Counted from the first letter of the stretch, positions 1-9,485 are shown. The stretch is 64,000 nt of DNA from Chloroflexota bacterium (GCA_020161265.1 JAIUOC010000004.1:62001-126000), one strand, 5' to 3'. A program made the numbers and translations. The notes: generated by a model not told the origin, from the letters alone.

Positions 1-1
1 T

Positions 2-1420
2 AATCAAGCTTCGGGCATTAACTACAATGTGACCGATCTCACTCAAGCTTGGAATGAATGGAAAAGCGCCCAAATTACCAGCAACAACGCTGGCGGTGGC
101 GGACGTTTGCGGGTACTCGGCGGAGTTAGCAATAGCACCACTGTTTCCGAGGGCCAAGGCTATGGCTTGCTCTTCGCCTCATTATTCGACGATCAAACCA
201 CCTTCGACGGCTTATGGCTGTTTACTCGTGATTATTTTACCAGCCGCGGCCTGATGCATTGGCACATTGGTAATCCAGGCCAAATTAATGGTAGCGGCGC
301 AGCGACCGATGGCGATGAAGATATTGCTATGGGCCTAGTCAATGCCTGTATCAAAGTGCAACAAGGAGTTTGGCCCGCTAGCAGCAATGGCCTGAATTAT
401 TGCACGCTTGCCAGCACCATGATCAACAATATTTATACCTATGAAGTTGATCATGCTGGCAGCAACCCACCCGCCGGCTTGCCCAATAACGAAGGCAACG
501 AACTACTGCCAGGTGATTCATGGTCAACCGCGACTGAATATACTCAAGGTATTGTTAATCTTTCTTATTTCTCGCCTGGCTATAGCACAGTCTTTGGCAA
601 ATTCACCAACAAAAATACTGAATGGGCCGCCGTCAACACCCGCAACTATGCCATCACCAACTTGGTACAAGCCAAAGCAGGTAATTGCTCGAAACTTGTG
701 CCCAATTGGAATCAATATGATGGCGATGTGCAATATGTGTCGTGGCAACCGGAAGAATCGGCTTGGTGGAGCTACGATGCGGCGCGGTTTGCATGGCGCA
801 TCGCGATCGACAAGGCCTGGTACAACACCAGCAACTCACGCGAAACCATGAACGAAATTGGTGGTTTTTTCAGCAGCGTGGGCATTGACAACCTGCAAGC
901 TCGCTATCGGCTTGATGGCACATCGGTTGATAATTATCGTGGCGTATTCTTCGTCGCCAACGCAGCGGCGGCAATTTGGGCAGCTCCGACTCCGCAAGCG
1001 GTCAATTGTGGTGCAGCAACTGCCAGCCTCAAAACCACGCCGCAACAAGCCTACAACGCTGTGCTCGCCACCAAAGATACACCCAACAGCTATTATCCCA
1101 ACGCATGGCGCTTGTTGAGTATGTTGCTACTCACGGGCAATTTTCCCAATTTATATGAAATGGCCCAAAGTGGCACTGGCGGCACGGCAACCCCGACCAT
1201 CACACCAACGATTACGCGCATCCCAACCGCGACTGTAACGCGGACTGCAACCGCAACGCCAAGCAACACGCCAACCCGCACCCCAACTGGCACACCAGCC
1301 ACCATCACGGTAACTCCCAGTCGCACCCCAACCGCGACAATAACCCCCAGCCGTACACCAACAGTTGTGCCAAACCTCAATTTCCGAATGTATCTACCAT
1401 TTGCCAAATCGAATAGTTAA
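2..1420 (+). CDS. Secreted glycoside hydrolase family 8 (cellulase-type), 5' truncated
   Basis: The reading frame is open to the left window edge, so the true start and signal peptide lie outside. The visible part carries the GH8 signature VSEGQGYG, which contains the glutamate expected to act as general acid, and a DGDEDIA stretch that matches the family's second acidic motif. GH8 enzymes are inverting endo-glycanases acting on cellulose, chitosan, xylan or lichenan; the substrate cannot be read here. After the (alpha/alpha)6 domain comes a linker of about 65 residues made of Thr-Pro repeats, and the protein ends MYLPFAKSNS. That Pro/Thr linker plus Y-L-P tail is also seen, in variant form, on two other exported proteins of this window and suggests extracellular or surface delivery. 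I am sure of the GH8 assignment but not of the substrate. Confidence 0.9.
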   Translation, partial: NQASGINYNVTDLTQAWNEWKSAQITSNNAGGGGRLRVLGGVSNSTTVSEGQGYGLLFASLFDDQTTFDGLWLFTRDYFTSRGLMHWHIGNPGQINGSGAATDGDEDIAMGLVNACIKVQQGVWPASSNGLNYCTLASTMINNIYTYEVDHAGSNPPAGLPNNEGNELLPGDSWSTATEYTQGIVNLSYFSPGYSTVFGKFTNKNTEWAAVNTRNYAITNLVQAKAGNCSKLVPNWNQYDGDVQYVSWQPEESAWWSYDAARFAWRIAIDKAWYNTSNSRETMNEIGGFFSSVGIDNLQARYRLDGTSVDNYRGVFFVANAAAAIWAAPTPQAVNCGAATASLKTTPQQAYNAVLATKDTPNSYYPNAWRLLSMLLLTGNFPNLYEMAQSGTGGTATPTITPTITRIPTATVTRTATATPSNTPTRTPTGTPATITVTPSRTPTATITPSRTPTVVPNLNFRMYLPFAKSNS

Positions 1421-1472
1421 ATACAAAACGGCGGCAGTTAGGTGGAACTGCCGCCGCTCTCCGAAATGCTAT

Positions 1473-1901
1473 TTAGGCAAGTTTGGGCTTGCGAGCTACA
1501 AATACGATACTCGTAACAAATAATACAATACTAGCTATCAAAATGAACCAAAAACCAATGCCAATACCAACTCCGTCTCTTTCCGATAATCCTGCGCTTA
1601 ATAACCCATGAAATCCAGCAACGACAAGACTAATGATAATTGCAAACACTCCAAATATTTTTTTACCAGTTAAGCTTGCTATTGACAATAAACTAACCAA
1701 ACCAACAGTAATTGCAGTAATAACGAAGATTGTTTTGCCATCTGCTTCGATTGTGCCGCGAACATCGCCACTAGCAATCTGTAGCAGACTATAGGTCAGG
1801 GTATCATCAGTAGTATTTTTAACATAGGGCAAAAATATACTAACTAACATCAACACACCCAAAACTGCCATTACAATCGTTGAAATCCGTCGATTAGCCA
1901 T
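1473..1901 (-). CDS. Small four-helix membrane protein, unknown function
   Basis: 142 residues with about four hydrophobic segments, so almost certainly an integral membrane protein. The start at 1901 (MANRRIST) is preferred over the longer frame to 1964 because a clear GGAGG lies 9 bases upstream of it. The first helix is followed by a short outward loop rich in Thr and Asp, and the C-terminus ends ARKPKLA. No catalytic motif is visible and I do not recognise the family. It stands alone between the GH8 gene and murJ. Confidence 0.7.
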   Translation of the reverse strand: MANRRISTIVMAVLGVLMLVSIFLPYVKNTTDDTLTYSLLQIASGDVRGTIEADGKTIFVITAITVGLVSLLSIASLTGKKIFGVFAIIISLVVAGFHGLLSAGLSERDGVGIGIGFWFILIASIVLFVTSIVFVARKPKLA

Positions 1902-2013
1902 GATTACGTTCCTCCATAGATATTTATCTGTTGATGTAGGCACTATAATTGGCGAATGTGTCAATTTCTGTCACCGATTGAGCAATTAGGGTGTGAATTA
2001 GGTCACAGCTGAT

Positions 2014-3855
2014 TTAGCGGCGTTTCAAACGACCCAAAATCCGTTGTTGCCAAACTGCGGCTTCGGGCGCACCCAAAACACTTGAGCAAGCAAAATAAAC
2101 TGCGATTGCCAGTAAGCCATTGAAAACCAACGAGCCAAGCAAACGCCATAAACTCTGAGCTTGCGGCGCAATTTGCAGCCAAGCATCTAGGTTAAATAAT
2201 TGCAACTGCCAGCCTAAGCCCAAGCCTGCCAACGTAGCCAGTGCTAAGCCCAACCAAATCGGCGCTTGACCAGCCTGCGGCCAGCGCTGCCGCCCCCAAC
2301 GCCGCCAAGCATAATCCAGCAGTAGCAGGCCAACAATCAGCAAGGTATAGACTGGCGCTTGCAACACCAACACCATCGCCAACGAACTCACCAAGGTAAT
2401 TAGCAAGGAGCGGCGTAGTTGACCAGTCGCATCGAGATTGCCATTACGTCGCCGCCACATCACCAGCAGTAGCAATAATTCGAGGTTGTTGGTGATACTA
2501 AATGCTCCAGCCAAGCCAATATGGCTGGTGCTAGATTGAGCGAGTAGCCAACATAGCCCAATATTCAGCACCACGGTCACGACTCCAATCACCACTGGAA
2601 TTGTAGTTTCTTGGCGGGCATAAAAGCCACGAATCAGAATTTCGGCAGCACCAAAGGCCGGCAAGGCCGTGGCATACATCATCAAGGCCTGCACCACCCA
2701 CAAGGTCGATTGGCTATCGAAGTTGCCGCGTTGAAACAGCACCTGCACAATCGGCGTGGCCAGCATGATCAAGCCAGCAGCAGCAGGAATAATTGCCCAT
2801 AAGACTGTGCCCAAAGTGTTGCGCGTCGTTTGATTAAAGCCCTCGTGATCGCCAGCAGCATCTAAACGACTGAGTTGTGGAAACATCACGGTGGCCAAAC
2901 TGAGGGCAAAAATTCCATGCGGCAGTAACATTAAGGTCAGGGCATTGCTCAACGCTGTGGCGCGGCCATCACCAAATAATTTAGCAAAACTAAAAATCGC
3001 AATTGTGTTGATTTGCATCGCTGCTTGGCCAAACACTCGTGGCCCCATCAGCAGGCCAATGCGACGCAAGGCGGCATCGCGCCAGTTGAACAGCACGCGA
3101 TAGCGAAAACCTGAGCGATAGAGCACTGGCAATTGACAAACTAAATAGAGCAATGCCCCCAACACCACGCCCCAGGCGGCTCCTTCGATTGAAACTGGTT
3201 GACCATTATGCTCAACCACGCTGATCGGGTGCTGCACCCAACCAAAGCGCACCAGCAACGGCCCGATCAACACAATTCCGGCAATAATCGCCACGTTATA
3301 AATCACCGGAACCAAGGCTGGCAGGGTGAAATGATCAAGCGCATTCAACGTCGCCATGGCCAAACCACCCAAACCGAGCAACAGCGGCGAAAGCATAAAC
3401 AAGCGCACCAAATAAATCGCCAAGCCCAGTTGTTCAGGCGTATAAGTTGGGTTGAGCCAACGCAGCAGCGGGTCGGCCAGCAACAAAATTGCCAACGATA
3501 CAATACTCAGCACCGTTAATGCGGCATTGATCACCAAATTTGCCACTTGCCAAGCGCGTTCATGGGTTTCCTTCGTATAGGCTTCGATAAAAATTGGAAT
3601 AAAGGCCGTGCCCAAAGCTCCACCAATAATCACCAAATACAACAAATCGGGAATTTGAAAGGCTGTGGTATAGATATCGCTAACGATATTTGTGCCAAAA
3701 TAGCTTGATAAGACCGTTTGACGCACAATGCCAATCACACGGCTTAATAAATAGCCCAACATCACAATTGCGCTATTTAGCACTGCGCTCATCGATCGTT
3801 TACGTAATGGGCTTGGGGTTGGCGCGGGAGTCGTCGATAAGGACTCGTTGCTCAT
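2014..3855 (-). CDS. murJ: Lipid II flippase MurJ (MviN family)
   Basis: About 613 residues and roughly 14 transmembrane segments, the length and pattern of MurJ/MviN of the MOP superfamily, which flips the peptidoglycan precursor lipid II across the cytoplasmic membrane. Family features visible are the early GYLLSRVIGIVRQ segment, the SDIYTTAFQIPDLLY stretch in helix 2 and the GALGTAFIPIF segment. The start at 3855 (MSNESLST) fits better than the longer frame to 3894, whose extra residues overlap the rpsT promoter. The first 30 residues are a Ser/Pro/Thr-rich cytoplasmic extension. It is divergent from rpsT. Confidence 0.9.
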   Translation of the reverse strand: MSNESLSTTPAPTPSPLRKRSMSAVLNSAIVMLGYLLSRVIGIVRQTVLSSYFGTNIVSDIYTTAFQIPDLLYLVIIGGALGTAFIPIFIEAYTKETHERAWQVANLVINAALTVLSIVSLAILLLADPLLRWLNPTYTPEQLGLAIYLVRLFMLSPLLLGLGGLAMATLNALDHFTLPALVPVIYNVAIIAGIVLIGPLLVRFGWVQHPISVVEHNGQPVSIEGAAWGVVLGALLYLVCQLPVLYRSGFRYRVLFNWRDAALRRIGLLMGPRVFGQAAMQINTIAIFSFAKLFGDGRATALSNALTLMLLPHGIFALSLATVMFPQLSRLDAAGDHEGFNQTTRNTLGTVLWAIIPAAAGLIMLATPIVQVLFQRGNFDSQSTLWVVQALMMYATALPAFGAAEILIRGFYARQETTIPVVIGVVTVVLNIGLCWLLAQSSTSHIGLAGAFSITNNLELLLLLVMWRRRNGNLDATGQLRRSLLITLVSSLAMVLVLQAPVYTLLIVGLLLLDYAWRRWGRQRWPQAGQAPIWLGLALATLAGLGLGWQLQLFNLDAWLQIAPQAQSLWRLLGSLVFNGLLAIAVYFACSSVLGAPEAAVWQQRILGRLKRR

Positions 3856-3876
3856 TTTGATTCTTTCTGGTATAAT
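3848..3876 (+). promoter_or_regulatory. Putative sigma-70 promoter of rpsT
   Basis: A perfect TATAAT lies at 3871-3876 with a weak TTGCTC 17 bases upstream at 3848-3853. It would give an untranslated leader of about 75 nt before the TTG start of rpsT. It overlaps the 5' end of murJ on the other strand, so the two genes share a compact divergent control region. Confidence 0.5.
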
Positions 3877-3957
3877 CCATCGTCGCGAAACCAAATTAGC
3901 CGCAGGCTGCGTGGCCTCGGCGTTTTCTTATGATACCAAACCTTCGAGGAGGTCACG

Positions 3958-4245
3958 TTGGCTAATACAGCTTCCGCCCGCAAACGTATTCGGACAAATG
4001 CTCGCCGCCATAACCGCAACGTCATGGTGCGCTCAGCACTCAAAACCTTGGTCAAAAAATCAGCCCAAAGCGTCAATGCTAAAAACGAAGCTAGCAAAGA
4101 ATCATTGGCAGCAGCGTTGAAGGCGCTTGATCAAGCAGCCGCTAAAGGCATCATTCACAAAAACCAAGCTGCCCGCCGTAAATCACGGTTGGTTCGCCGC
4201 TTTAACATTGCTAACGGCATCGGCACTCGCACCACTGTGCAATAA
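3958..4245 (+). CDS. rpsT: 30S ribosomal protein S20
   Basis: 95 residues, highly basic and helical, with the S20 N-terminus MANTASARKRIRTNARRHN and a conserved C-terminal part with NQAARRKSRLVRRF. S20 binds 16S rRNA early in small-subunit assembly. The start codon is TTG at 3958, supported by GAGGAGG about 6 bases upstream and by the family N-terminus MANT-SA-KR. TTG starts are also known for rpsT in other bacteria and are linked to its translational autoregulation. The gene is monocistronic, followed by a strong terminator. Confidence 0.96.
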   Translation: MANTASARKRIRTNARRHNRNVMVRSALKTLVKKSAQSVNAKNEASKESLAAALKALDQAAAKGIIHKNQAARRKSRLVRRFNIANGIGTRTTVQ

Positions 4246-4276
4246 GCTCCGCCATTTTTAGCAATTCTCTGCAACG

Positions 4277-4299
4277 AAAGCCCTATTTTGGGCTTTTTT
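4277..4299 (+). terminator. Rho-independent terminator of rpsT
   Basis: A 7-bp stem AAAGCCC / GGGCTTT with a TATTTT loop is followed by a run of T. It lies 31 bases after the rpsT stop. Confidence 0.85.
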
Positions 4300-4310
4300 G
4301 CGTTAATCTG

Positions 4311-4459
4311 GGGATCAGTTGTTGGGGGTTGGGGGCTAGTTTTAACCACGAAGGACACGAAGGACACGAAGGACACGAAGCAGTAGCCTGCCTTCGTGCT
4401 CTTCGTGTCCTTCGTGGATCAGTATTTCATCCCTCATCCTTCATCATTCATCCTTCGCG
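4311..4459. repeat. Composite intergenic word-repeat block
   Basis: Three repeat words seen elsewhere in the window are stacked here. First comes a copy of GGGATCAGTTGTTGGGGGT (from about 4311). Then tandem ACACGAAGG units at 4346-4380 begin CCACGAAGGACACGAAG, with an exact 17-nt inverted copy CTTCGTGTCCTTCGTGG ending at 4417. Finally CATCCCTCATCCTTCATC occurs at about 4428-4446. The inverted ACGAAG copies can form a hairpin between the convergent rpsT and EF-G-like genes. No ORF is supported. Confidence 0.85.
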
Positions 4460-4462
4460 ATC

Positions 4463-6574
4463 CTACTCATCATCGTCGTGTTGCTGTTTGGAGTTGGCGA
4501 TGATCGTTTGAGCAACGCTATGTGGCACATCATCATAATGATCAAGCCACATCACAAAATCGCCACGGCCTTGGGTAATTGAGCGCAAATCGGTGGCGTA
4601 GCGCTGGCATTCAGCTAATGGCACATGGGCTGTGATCAAGGTGCGACTATGGCCGATTTGCTCCATCCCTTGGACGCGCCCACGTTTGTTGCCATTCAAA
4701 TCGCTCAGAATATCGCCAACATATTCATCGGGCACATTGATTTTCAAGGCATAAATTGGCTCGATAATAACTGGGTTGGCTTTACGCGCGGCCTCGCGGA
4801 AGGCAAATTTACCTGCCGTTTTGAAGGCAATTTCTTTGCTATCGACCGGATGTTCCTTGCCATCGTAAATCGCTGCTTTCACGTCGATCACTGGATGCCC
4901 AGACAGCACGCCCAAGGCCATCGATTCACGGATACCCTTTTCAATTGCTGGCCAGAACGACCGTGAAACCACGCCACCCACAATTTCACTGACAAATTCC
5001 AATGGATCAGCGCGATTCGGGTCAGTTGGCAATGGTTCAAGCCGCAGCGAAATTTCGGCAAATTGGCCAGCGCCGCCAGTTTGTTTTTTGTGGCGATAGG
5101 TGGCCGTAGCTGTGCTGCTGATGCGTTCGCGATAGGGCACGCTGGGTATTGCCAAATCAAAATGCACATCGAATTTGCGTTTGACTCGTTCGGCCACAAA
5201 ATTTAGGTGGGTTTCGCTCAAACCAGCCAGCAAGGTTTCGCCAGTTTGGATGTCGCGTCCGAGGTGCAAGGTAGGGTCTTCTTCGACGATCCGATGCAAG
5301 GCATTGCCCAACTTGTCGAGATCGTTTTTGGAGTGGGGCGTAACTTTGGCAGTAAAAGCAGCTTCGGGGTAGCTGACGCTGCGCAAACGTAAGGGATTAT
5401 CGGGGCCGTAGAGGGTGTCGCCGCTGAGCGTATCAGCGAGTTTGGCCACAGCTCCCAAATCGCCAGCGCTAACCGAGGAGACAGGCATTTGCTCCTTGCC
5501 GCGCATCTGAAAGAGCTGACCAATCCGCTCTTCGCGGCCTGTACGAGCATTACGCACCACCGAGTTGGAATGAATTTCGCCGCTAAACACGCGAAAGAAA
5601 CTCAAGCGCCCAACATATTGGTCAACCAAGGTTTTGAACACTAGAGCGCTGAGTGGTTCATCAGCTTTGCCTTCAAGGAAATAATCGTCATCGTTGCGCA
5701 AATCATGGGCGGTCGTCAAGCGATTGGCCGCCGAAGGAATCGCATCGAGAATCCCATCGAGCAACTGGGGAATGCCTGAAAGCGTGGTGGCCGAGCCAAT
5801 AAACAGCGGCATAATCGTATGCGCATTGATCGCCGCCTGGAAGCCTTGGCGAATTTCCTCGGCACTCAGGGCATCGGCTCCGCCTTCCAAATACTCTTCG
5901 ATCAGGTGGTCGTTGGTCATGGCGATTTTTTCGATCAAGCCATCGGCCATTTGCAGCGCTTCTTGGCGAATTTCGGCGGGAATTTCGGCAATTTCGTAAG
6001 CGCCATCTTTGCCATTATGATGCAGCCATGCTTTGCGTTTGCGCAGCGACACGATACCCTTGAAATTGGCTCCGCTGCCGATTGGCATATGCACCGGCGT
6101 GATTGCCTCGCTCAACAGCCCCTTGGCTTGTTCGACAGTACGTTGAAAGTTGGCATTTTCGCGATCAAGCTTGTTAATAAAAACGACCCGTGGGATATTC
6201 GCCTCACGAGCCATTTGCCAAAGCAATTCTGCGCCAACTTCCACCCCGCCAGCCGCATCGAGCACCAGCACCATCCCATCGATCACACGGAGCGCGGCAG
6301 CGGCTTCACCCCGAAAATCGGCATAGCCAGGCACATCGATAAAATTGAACTTGTTACCATTCCATTCGATCGGAATCACCGAGAGGTTAATTGAGGCATG
6401 GCGCTTGACTTCATCGGGGTCGTAATCGCTAACCGTCGAGCCATCTTCGACGCGACCCATCCGTGGGAGAGCTTTGCTGGCGAAAAGTAGTGCTTCAGCG
6501 AGGGTAGTTTTGCCAGCACCGCCATGGCCAAAGAGGCCAATTGTGTGGATACGATCCGGACCGTACTCTTTCAT
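4463..6574 (-). CDS. Elongation factor G-like translational GTPase
   Basis: 703 residues with EF-G architecture. The P-loop GHGGAGKTT is at residues 16-24, G3 reads DVPGYADF instead of the classic DTPGHVDF, and G4 is NKLD near residue 135. The switch I region RHASINLS lacks the RGITI of housekeeping EF-G. These deviations are typical of the EF-G-like/EF-G2 paralogue group, whose members act in ribosome recycling or have unknown roles, so I do not call it fusA. The C-terminus ends in an acidic HDDDE tail. An AAAGGAGGAG Shine-Dalgarno fixes the start. It is monocistronic. Confidence 0.85.
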   Translation of the reverse strand: MKEYGPDRIHTIGLFGHGGAGKTTLAEALLFASKALPRMGRVEDGSTVSDYDPDEVKRHASINLSVIPIEWNGNKFNFIDVPGYADFRGEAAAALRVIDGMVLVLDAAGGVEVGAELLWQMAREANIPRVVFINKLDRENANFQRTVEQAKGLLSEAITPVHMPIGSGANFKGIVSLRKRKAWLHHNGKDGAYEIAEIPAEIRQEALQMADGLIEKIAMTNDHLIEEYLEGGADALSAEEIRQGFQAAINAHTIMPLFIGSATTLSGIPQLLDGILDAIPSAANRLTTAHDLRNDDDYFLEGKADEPLSALVFKTLVDQYVGRLSFFRVFSGEIHSNSVVRNARTGREERIGQLFQMRGKEQMPVSSVSAGDLGAVAKLADTLSGDTLYGPDNPLRLRSVSYPEAAFTAKVTPHSKNDLDKLGNALHRIVEEDPTLHLGRDIQTGETLLAGLSETHLNFVAERVKRKFDVHFDLAIPSVPYRERISSTATATYRHKKQTGGAGQFAEISLRLEPLPTDPNRADPLEFVSEIVGGVVSRSFWPAIEKGIRESMALGVLSGHPVIDVKAAIYDGKEHPVDSKEIAFKTAGKFAFREAARKANPVIIEPIYALKINVPDEYVGDILSDLNGNKRGRVQGMEQIGHSRTLITAHVPLAECQRYATDLRSITQGRGDFVMWLDHYDDVPHSVAQTIIANSKQQHDDDE

Positions 6575-7001
6575 AGAGACTCCTCCTTTGGAGTTACTTG
6601 AAACGACGACGGAATCAATGTGAGGTTGATTGTTTGTCGATTATAGCGCCGTCGTGACCGAACGGCAAGCCTAGCTAATCGCTGTGCTCAAATGAGCTAA
6701 ACAATCGAAACCCTCTTGATGTTGATTTAGGCTTTGAGCATACCACTTCCCAAAGTGGCAGAACGTTGCAGTTTCGCTACCGTTGGATACAAAGTAAAAA
6801 TTTTTTAGGGCAAAGTGAGAATGGGTTTGTTATTGAGGGAAAATAAAAAAGGTTCTAAAACCACAAACGGCTCGCATAATGGAGCCGCTTGTGGGAGAGA
6901 AGAGAGAGGAGAAGGTTTGAACATATAGTACCGCAGTAATCACTCTCTGTCAAGAGGGTTTTTCGTGTTTTAGTCAAGCAATGTTGCGAATTCGTCACAA
7001 C
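6575..7001. other. Intergenic region with EF-G-like promoter area and recG terminator
   Basis: About 430 bases without a supportable ORF. The right part holds the recG terminator; the left part is the upstream region of the EF-G-like gene. A run of A/T-rich sequence near 6795-6810 and purine-rich DNA near 6895-6915 have no assigned role. Confidence 0.6.
6851..6894 (-). terminator. Rho-independent terminator of recG
   Basis: A 13-bp stem (6861-6873 with 6882-6894, one mismatch) and 8-nt loop. Read on the minus strand it is followed by TTTTAGAACCTTTTTT. It lies about 110 bases beyond the recG stop. Confidence 0.75.
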
Positions 7002-9485
7002 CTAGTTGCTTTGGGTTTCCATACCCGCCCAAAAAGCTTGTAATTTTTCACGAATTTTGGCATGCTCAGGCAATTCCAATTCAGGATCAAGCTTCAATAT
7101 TCGTTCAGCCTCAATCCGTGCCGCATGCAGCAAGCGCGTATCGGTCAACTGGGCAACTTTAAGATCAGGCGTGCCGCTCTGGCGAATGCCAAAAAACTCA
7201 CCTGGCCCACGCAATTCAAGGTCAATTTCAGCTAAGCGAAAGCCATCTTCGCTCTCTTCCATCGACGAAAGCCGGGCCACCGTAACATCGTTATCTTCTT
7301 TGTCGCTAACCAACACACAAAACGATTGATGGCTGCCCCGCCCAACCCGCCCGCGAAATTGGTGTAATTGGGCTAAACCAAAGCGCTCAGCACCTTCGAT
7401 CATAATCGTCGTGGCATTAGGAATATCAATCCCCACTTCAACCACTGCCGTCGCCACCAAAATATCGAATTCGCGATCACGAAACTGGGCCATAATTGTG
7501 TCTTTTTCGCTCGAAGTCATGCGACCATGAATCAAGCCCACTTTGAGATCAGGGAAAATCTCGTGTTGTAAATGCTCTTGCTCAACAATCGCTGATTTTA
7601 CATCTTCGAGTTTTTCGCTTTCCTCAACCAACGGACAAATCACGAAGGCTTGGCGACCAGCCGCAATCTCCTTGCGCATATGTTTGTAGGCTTTGTTGCG
7701 TTCGCCCGATGTGATCCATTTGGTGCGAATTGGCTGGCGACCTGGCGGGCGTTCGTCGATCACCGAAACATCAAGATCGCCATAAATCGTCAAGGCCAAC
7801 GAGCGCGGAATTGGCGTGGCAGTCATCACCAACAGATGTGGATTGAAGCCCTTGCGTTTGAGTGCCTCGCGTTGCTCAACTCCAAAGCGATGTTGCTCAT
7901 CGACCACCGCCAAGCCCAGTGCCTGATAATCGACGTTAGCTTGAATCAATGCATGGGTTCCAATGATAATATCAACTTCGCCATCAGCGATCAGTTTGAG
8001 CGCTTCGCGACGTTGGCGAGCTTTGAGACTGCCCGTTAGCAGGGCAACCCGAATGCCACCTGGCTCTGGTTCTGGCTCGTCGGCCAGCATCAATAATTGC
8101 TTAATTTGGGCGAGGCGATTACGTTTTTCTTGATCAAGTTCATCGCGCCAATCACCGTTGCTGTTGGTTTCGCGGCCAGGAATTTTGACATTGGCGAGTA
8201 GTTTTTTCAGCCCGCGATAATGTTGCTCGGCCAAAATTTCGGTCGGAGCCATCATCGCCCCTTGAAAGCCCGCAGCAACTGCCTGCACCAATGCAGCCGC
8301 CGCCACCGCCGTTTTGCCCGAACCAACATCGCCCTGCACCAGCCGCGTCATGGGCACTGGTCGCTCCAGATCACGGCAAATTTCGTTAAACGTTCGGGTT
8401 TGGGCATTGGTCAAGGCAAAGGGTAAACTGCTCAGGTAGGCATCATGAATCGCTTGATTAAAAGCAATTGGCTGGCCTTGCACGCCTTGGTACAGCCGTT
8501 TGCGCTGTAATACGCCCAGCTGAATATACAAAAATTCATCAAAGCCCAAGCGTTGGCGGGCGCGTTGCACCATCGCCCAGCTATCAGGGAAATGAATTTG
8601 GCTGATGGCAACACCCAAGGGCAATAATCCAGCTCGTTCACGTAGTTCAATCGGCAATGGGTCGGTCAAGGTTGGGGTCACTGCATCAACAACCCGTTTA
8701 ATCACTTGACGGGCATTGCGATCTTGCAGGCCTTTAGTGAGGGGATGGACAGGCACAAGTCGGCCAGTATGCACCAAATCGTCCTCAACAAATGGCTCCC
8801 ACTGGGGATTGCTCATCGATTTCAGTTCGCGGAACATACTAACTTTGCCACTGAGCACAATCCGCATGCCCTCACGAAATTGCTTGGCCATCCACGTACC
8901 ACGAAACCACGAAGCCTTGAGCACGCCTGTATCGTCGCCGACGGTAATTTCCACACCTTGACGGCCTTTGGCATTGAAACTTTTGATCGCATCGACGGTT
9001 ACAATCACCGTATCGGTTTCGCCCACCACCAAATCACAAATCTGCTTGCGTTTGCTAAAATCGTCGTAGCGATGCGGCACGTGATAAAGCAAATCTTCGA
9101 GCGTATGCACATCAAGTTTGGCGAATGAACGGGCGGTGCTTGGCCCAATGCCTTGCAAAGTTTTCAGCAAGGTATCGATTGGCGGTACAGCACCCACGGG
9201 TTCAGCCGGAGCTTTGGGCTGTTTGCGAAATAAATTGCGTAGCCGATCAAGTGCAACGCTCAAGCGAGCCTCACGTTCGGCATGGCTCAAATCGGAGTAG
9301 CCATCGAGTGCATCAAGCACGCCCTGCACAACTGGTTCGTGCAAGGCTTGGGGATGTTGGGCCTGCCATTCACGCAGAAATAGGCTGATACCGTGGTCGG
9401 TTGCAGTATCGTCGCAGCCCGCCTTTTCTTCGGCGGCCAAGGTTTTGCCAAGTTCAATAATATGCTGATTTGCTTGCATAGCCAT
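7002..9485 (-). CDS. recG: ATP-dependent DNA helicase RecG
   Basis: About 827 residues. An N-terminal extension of roughly 105 residues precedes a helix-hairpin-helix (LQGIGPSTARSF) and the OB-fold wedge domain that splits the DNA fork. The superfamily 2 helicase motifs follow: Walker A GDVGSGKT near residue 386, DEQH box near 527, MTATPIPR, and the QFRGRVGRG motif VI. RecG reverses stalled forks and branch-migrates Holliday junctions. The N-terminal extension is longer than in E. coli RecG (693 residues). Three candidate starts (9488 TTG, 9485 ATG, 9479 ATG) lack a clear Shine-Dalgarno, so the start is uncertain by a few codons. Confidence 0.95.
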   Translation of the reverse strand: MAMQANQHIIELGKTLAAEEKAGCDDTATDHGISLFLREWQAQHPQALHEPVVQGVLDALDGYSDLSHAEREARLSVALDRLRNLFRKQPKAPAEPVGAVPPIDTLLKTLQGIGPSTARSFAKLDVHTLEDLLYHVPHRYDDFSKRKQICDLVVGETDTVIVTVDAIKSFNAKGRQGVEITVGDDTGVLKASWFRGTWMAKQFREGMRIVLSGKVSMFRELKSMSNPQWEPFVEDDLVHTGRLVPVHPLTKGLQDRNARQVIKRVVDAVTPTLTDPLPIELRERAGLLPLGVAISQIHFPDSWAMVQRARQRLGFDEFLYIQLGVLQRKRLYQGVQGQPIAFNQAIHDAYLSSLPFALTNAQTRTFNEICRDLERPVPMTRLVQGDVGSGKTAVAAAALVQAVAAGFQGAMMAPTEILAEQHYRGLKKLLANVKIPGRETNSNGDWRDELDQEKRNRLAQIKQLLMLADEPEPEPGGIRVALLTGSLKARQRREALKLIADGEVDIIIGTHALIQANVDYQALGLAVVDEQHRFGVEQREALKRKGFNPHLLVMTATPIPRSLALTIYGDLDVSVIDERPPGRQPIRTKWITSGERNKAYKHMRKEIAAGRQAFVICPLVEESEKLEDVKSAIVEQEHLQHEIFPDLKVGLIHGRMTSSEKDTIMAQFRDREFDILVATAVVEVGIDIPNATTIMIEGAERFGLAQLHQFRGRVGRGSHQSFCVLVSDKEDNDVTVARLSSMEESEDGFRLAEIDLELRGPGEFFGIRQSGTPDLKVAQLTDTRLLHAARIEAERILKLDPELELPEHAKIREKLQAFWAGMETQSN

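Noticed and set aside
5819-6394. 191-codon plus-strand ORF inside the EF-G-like gene
   Set aside because: Antisense shadow of a clear GTPase without own motifs or ribosome site.
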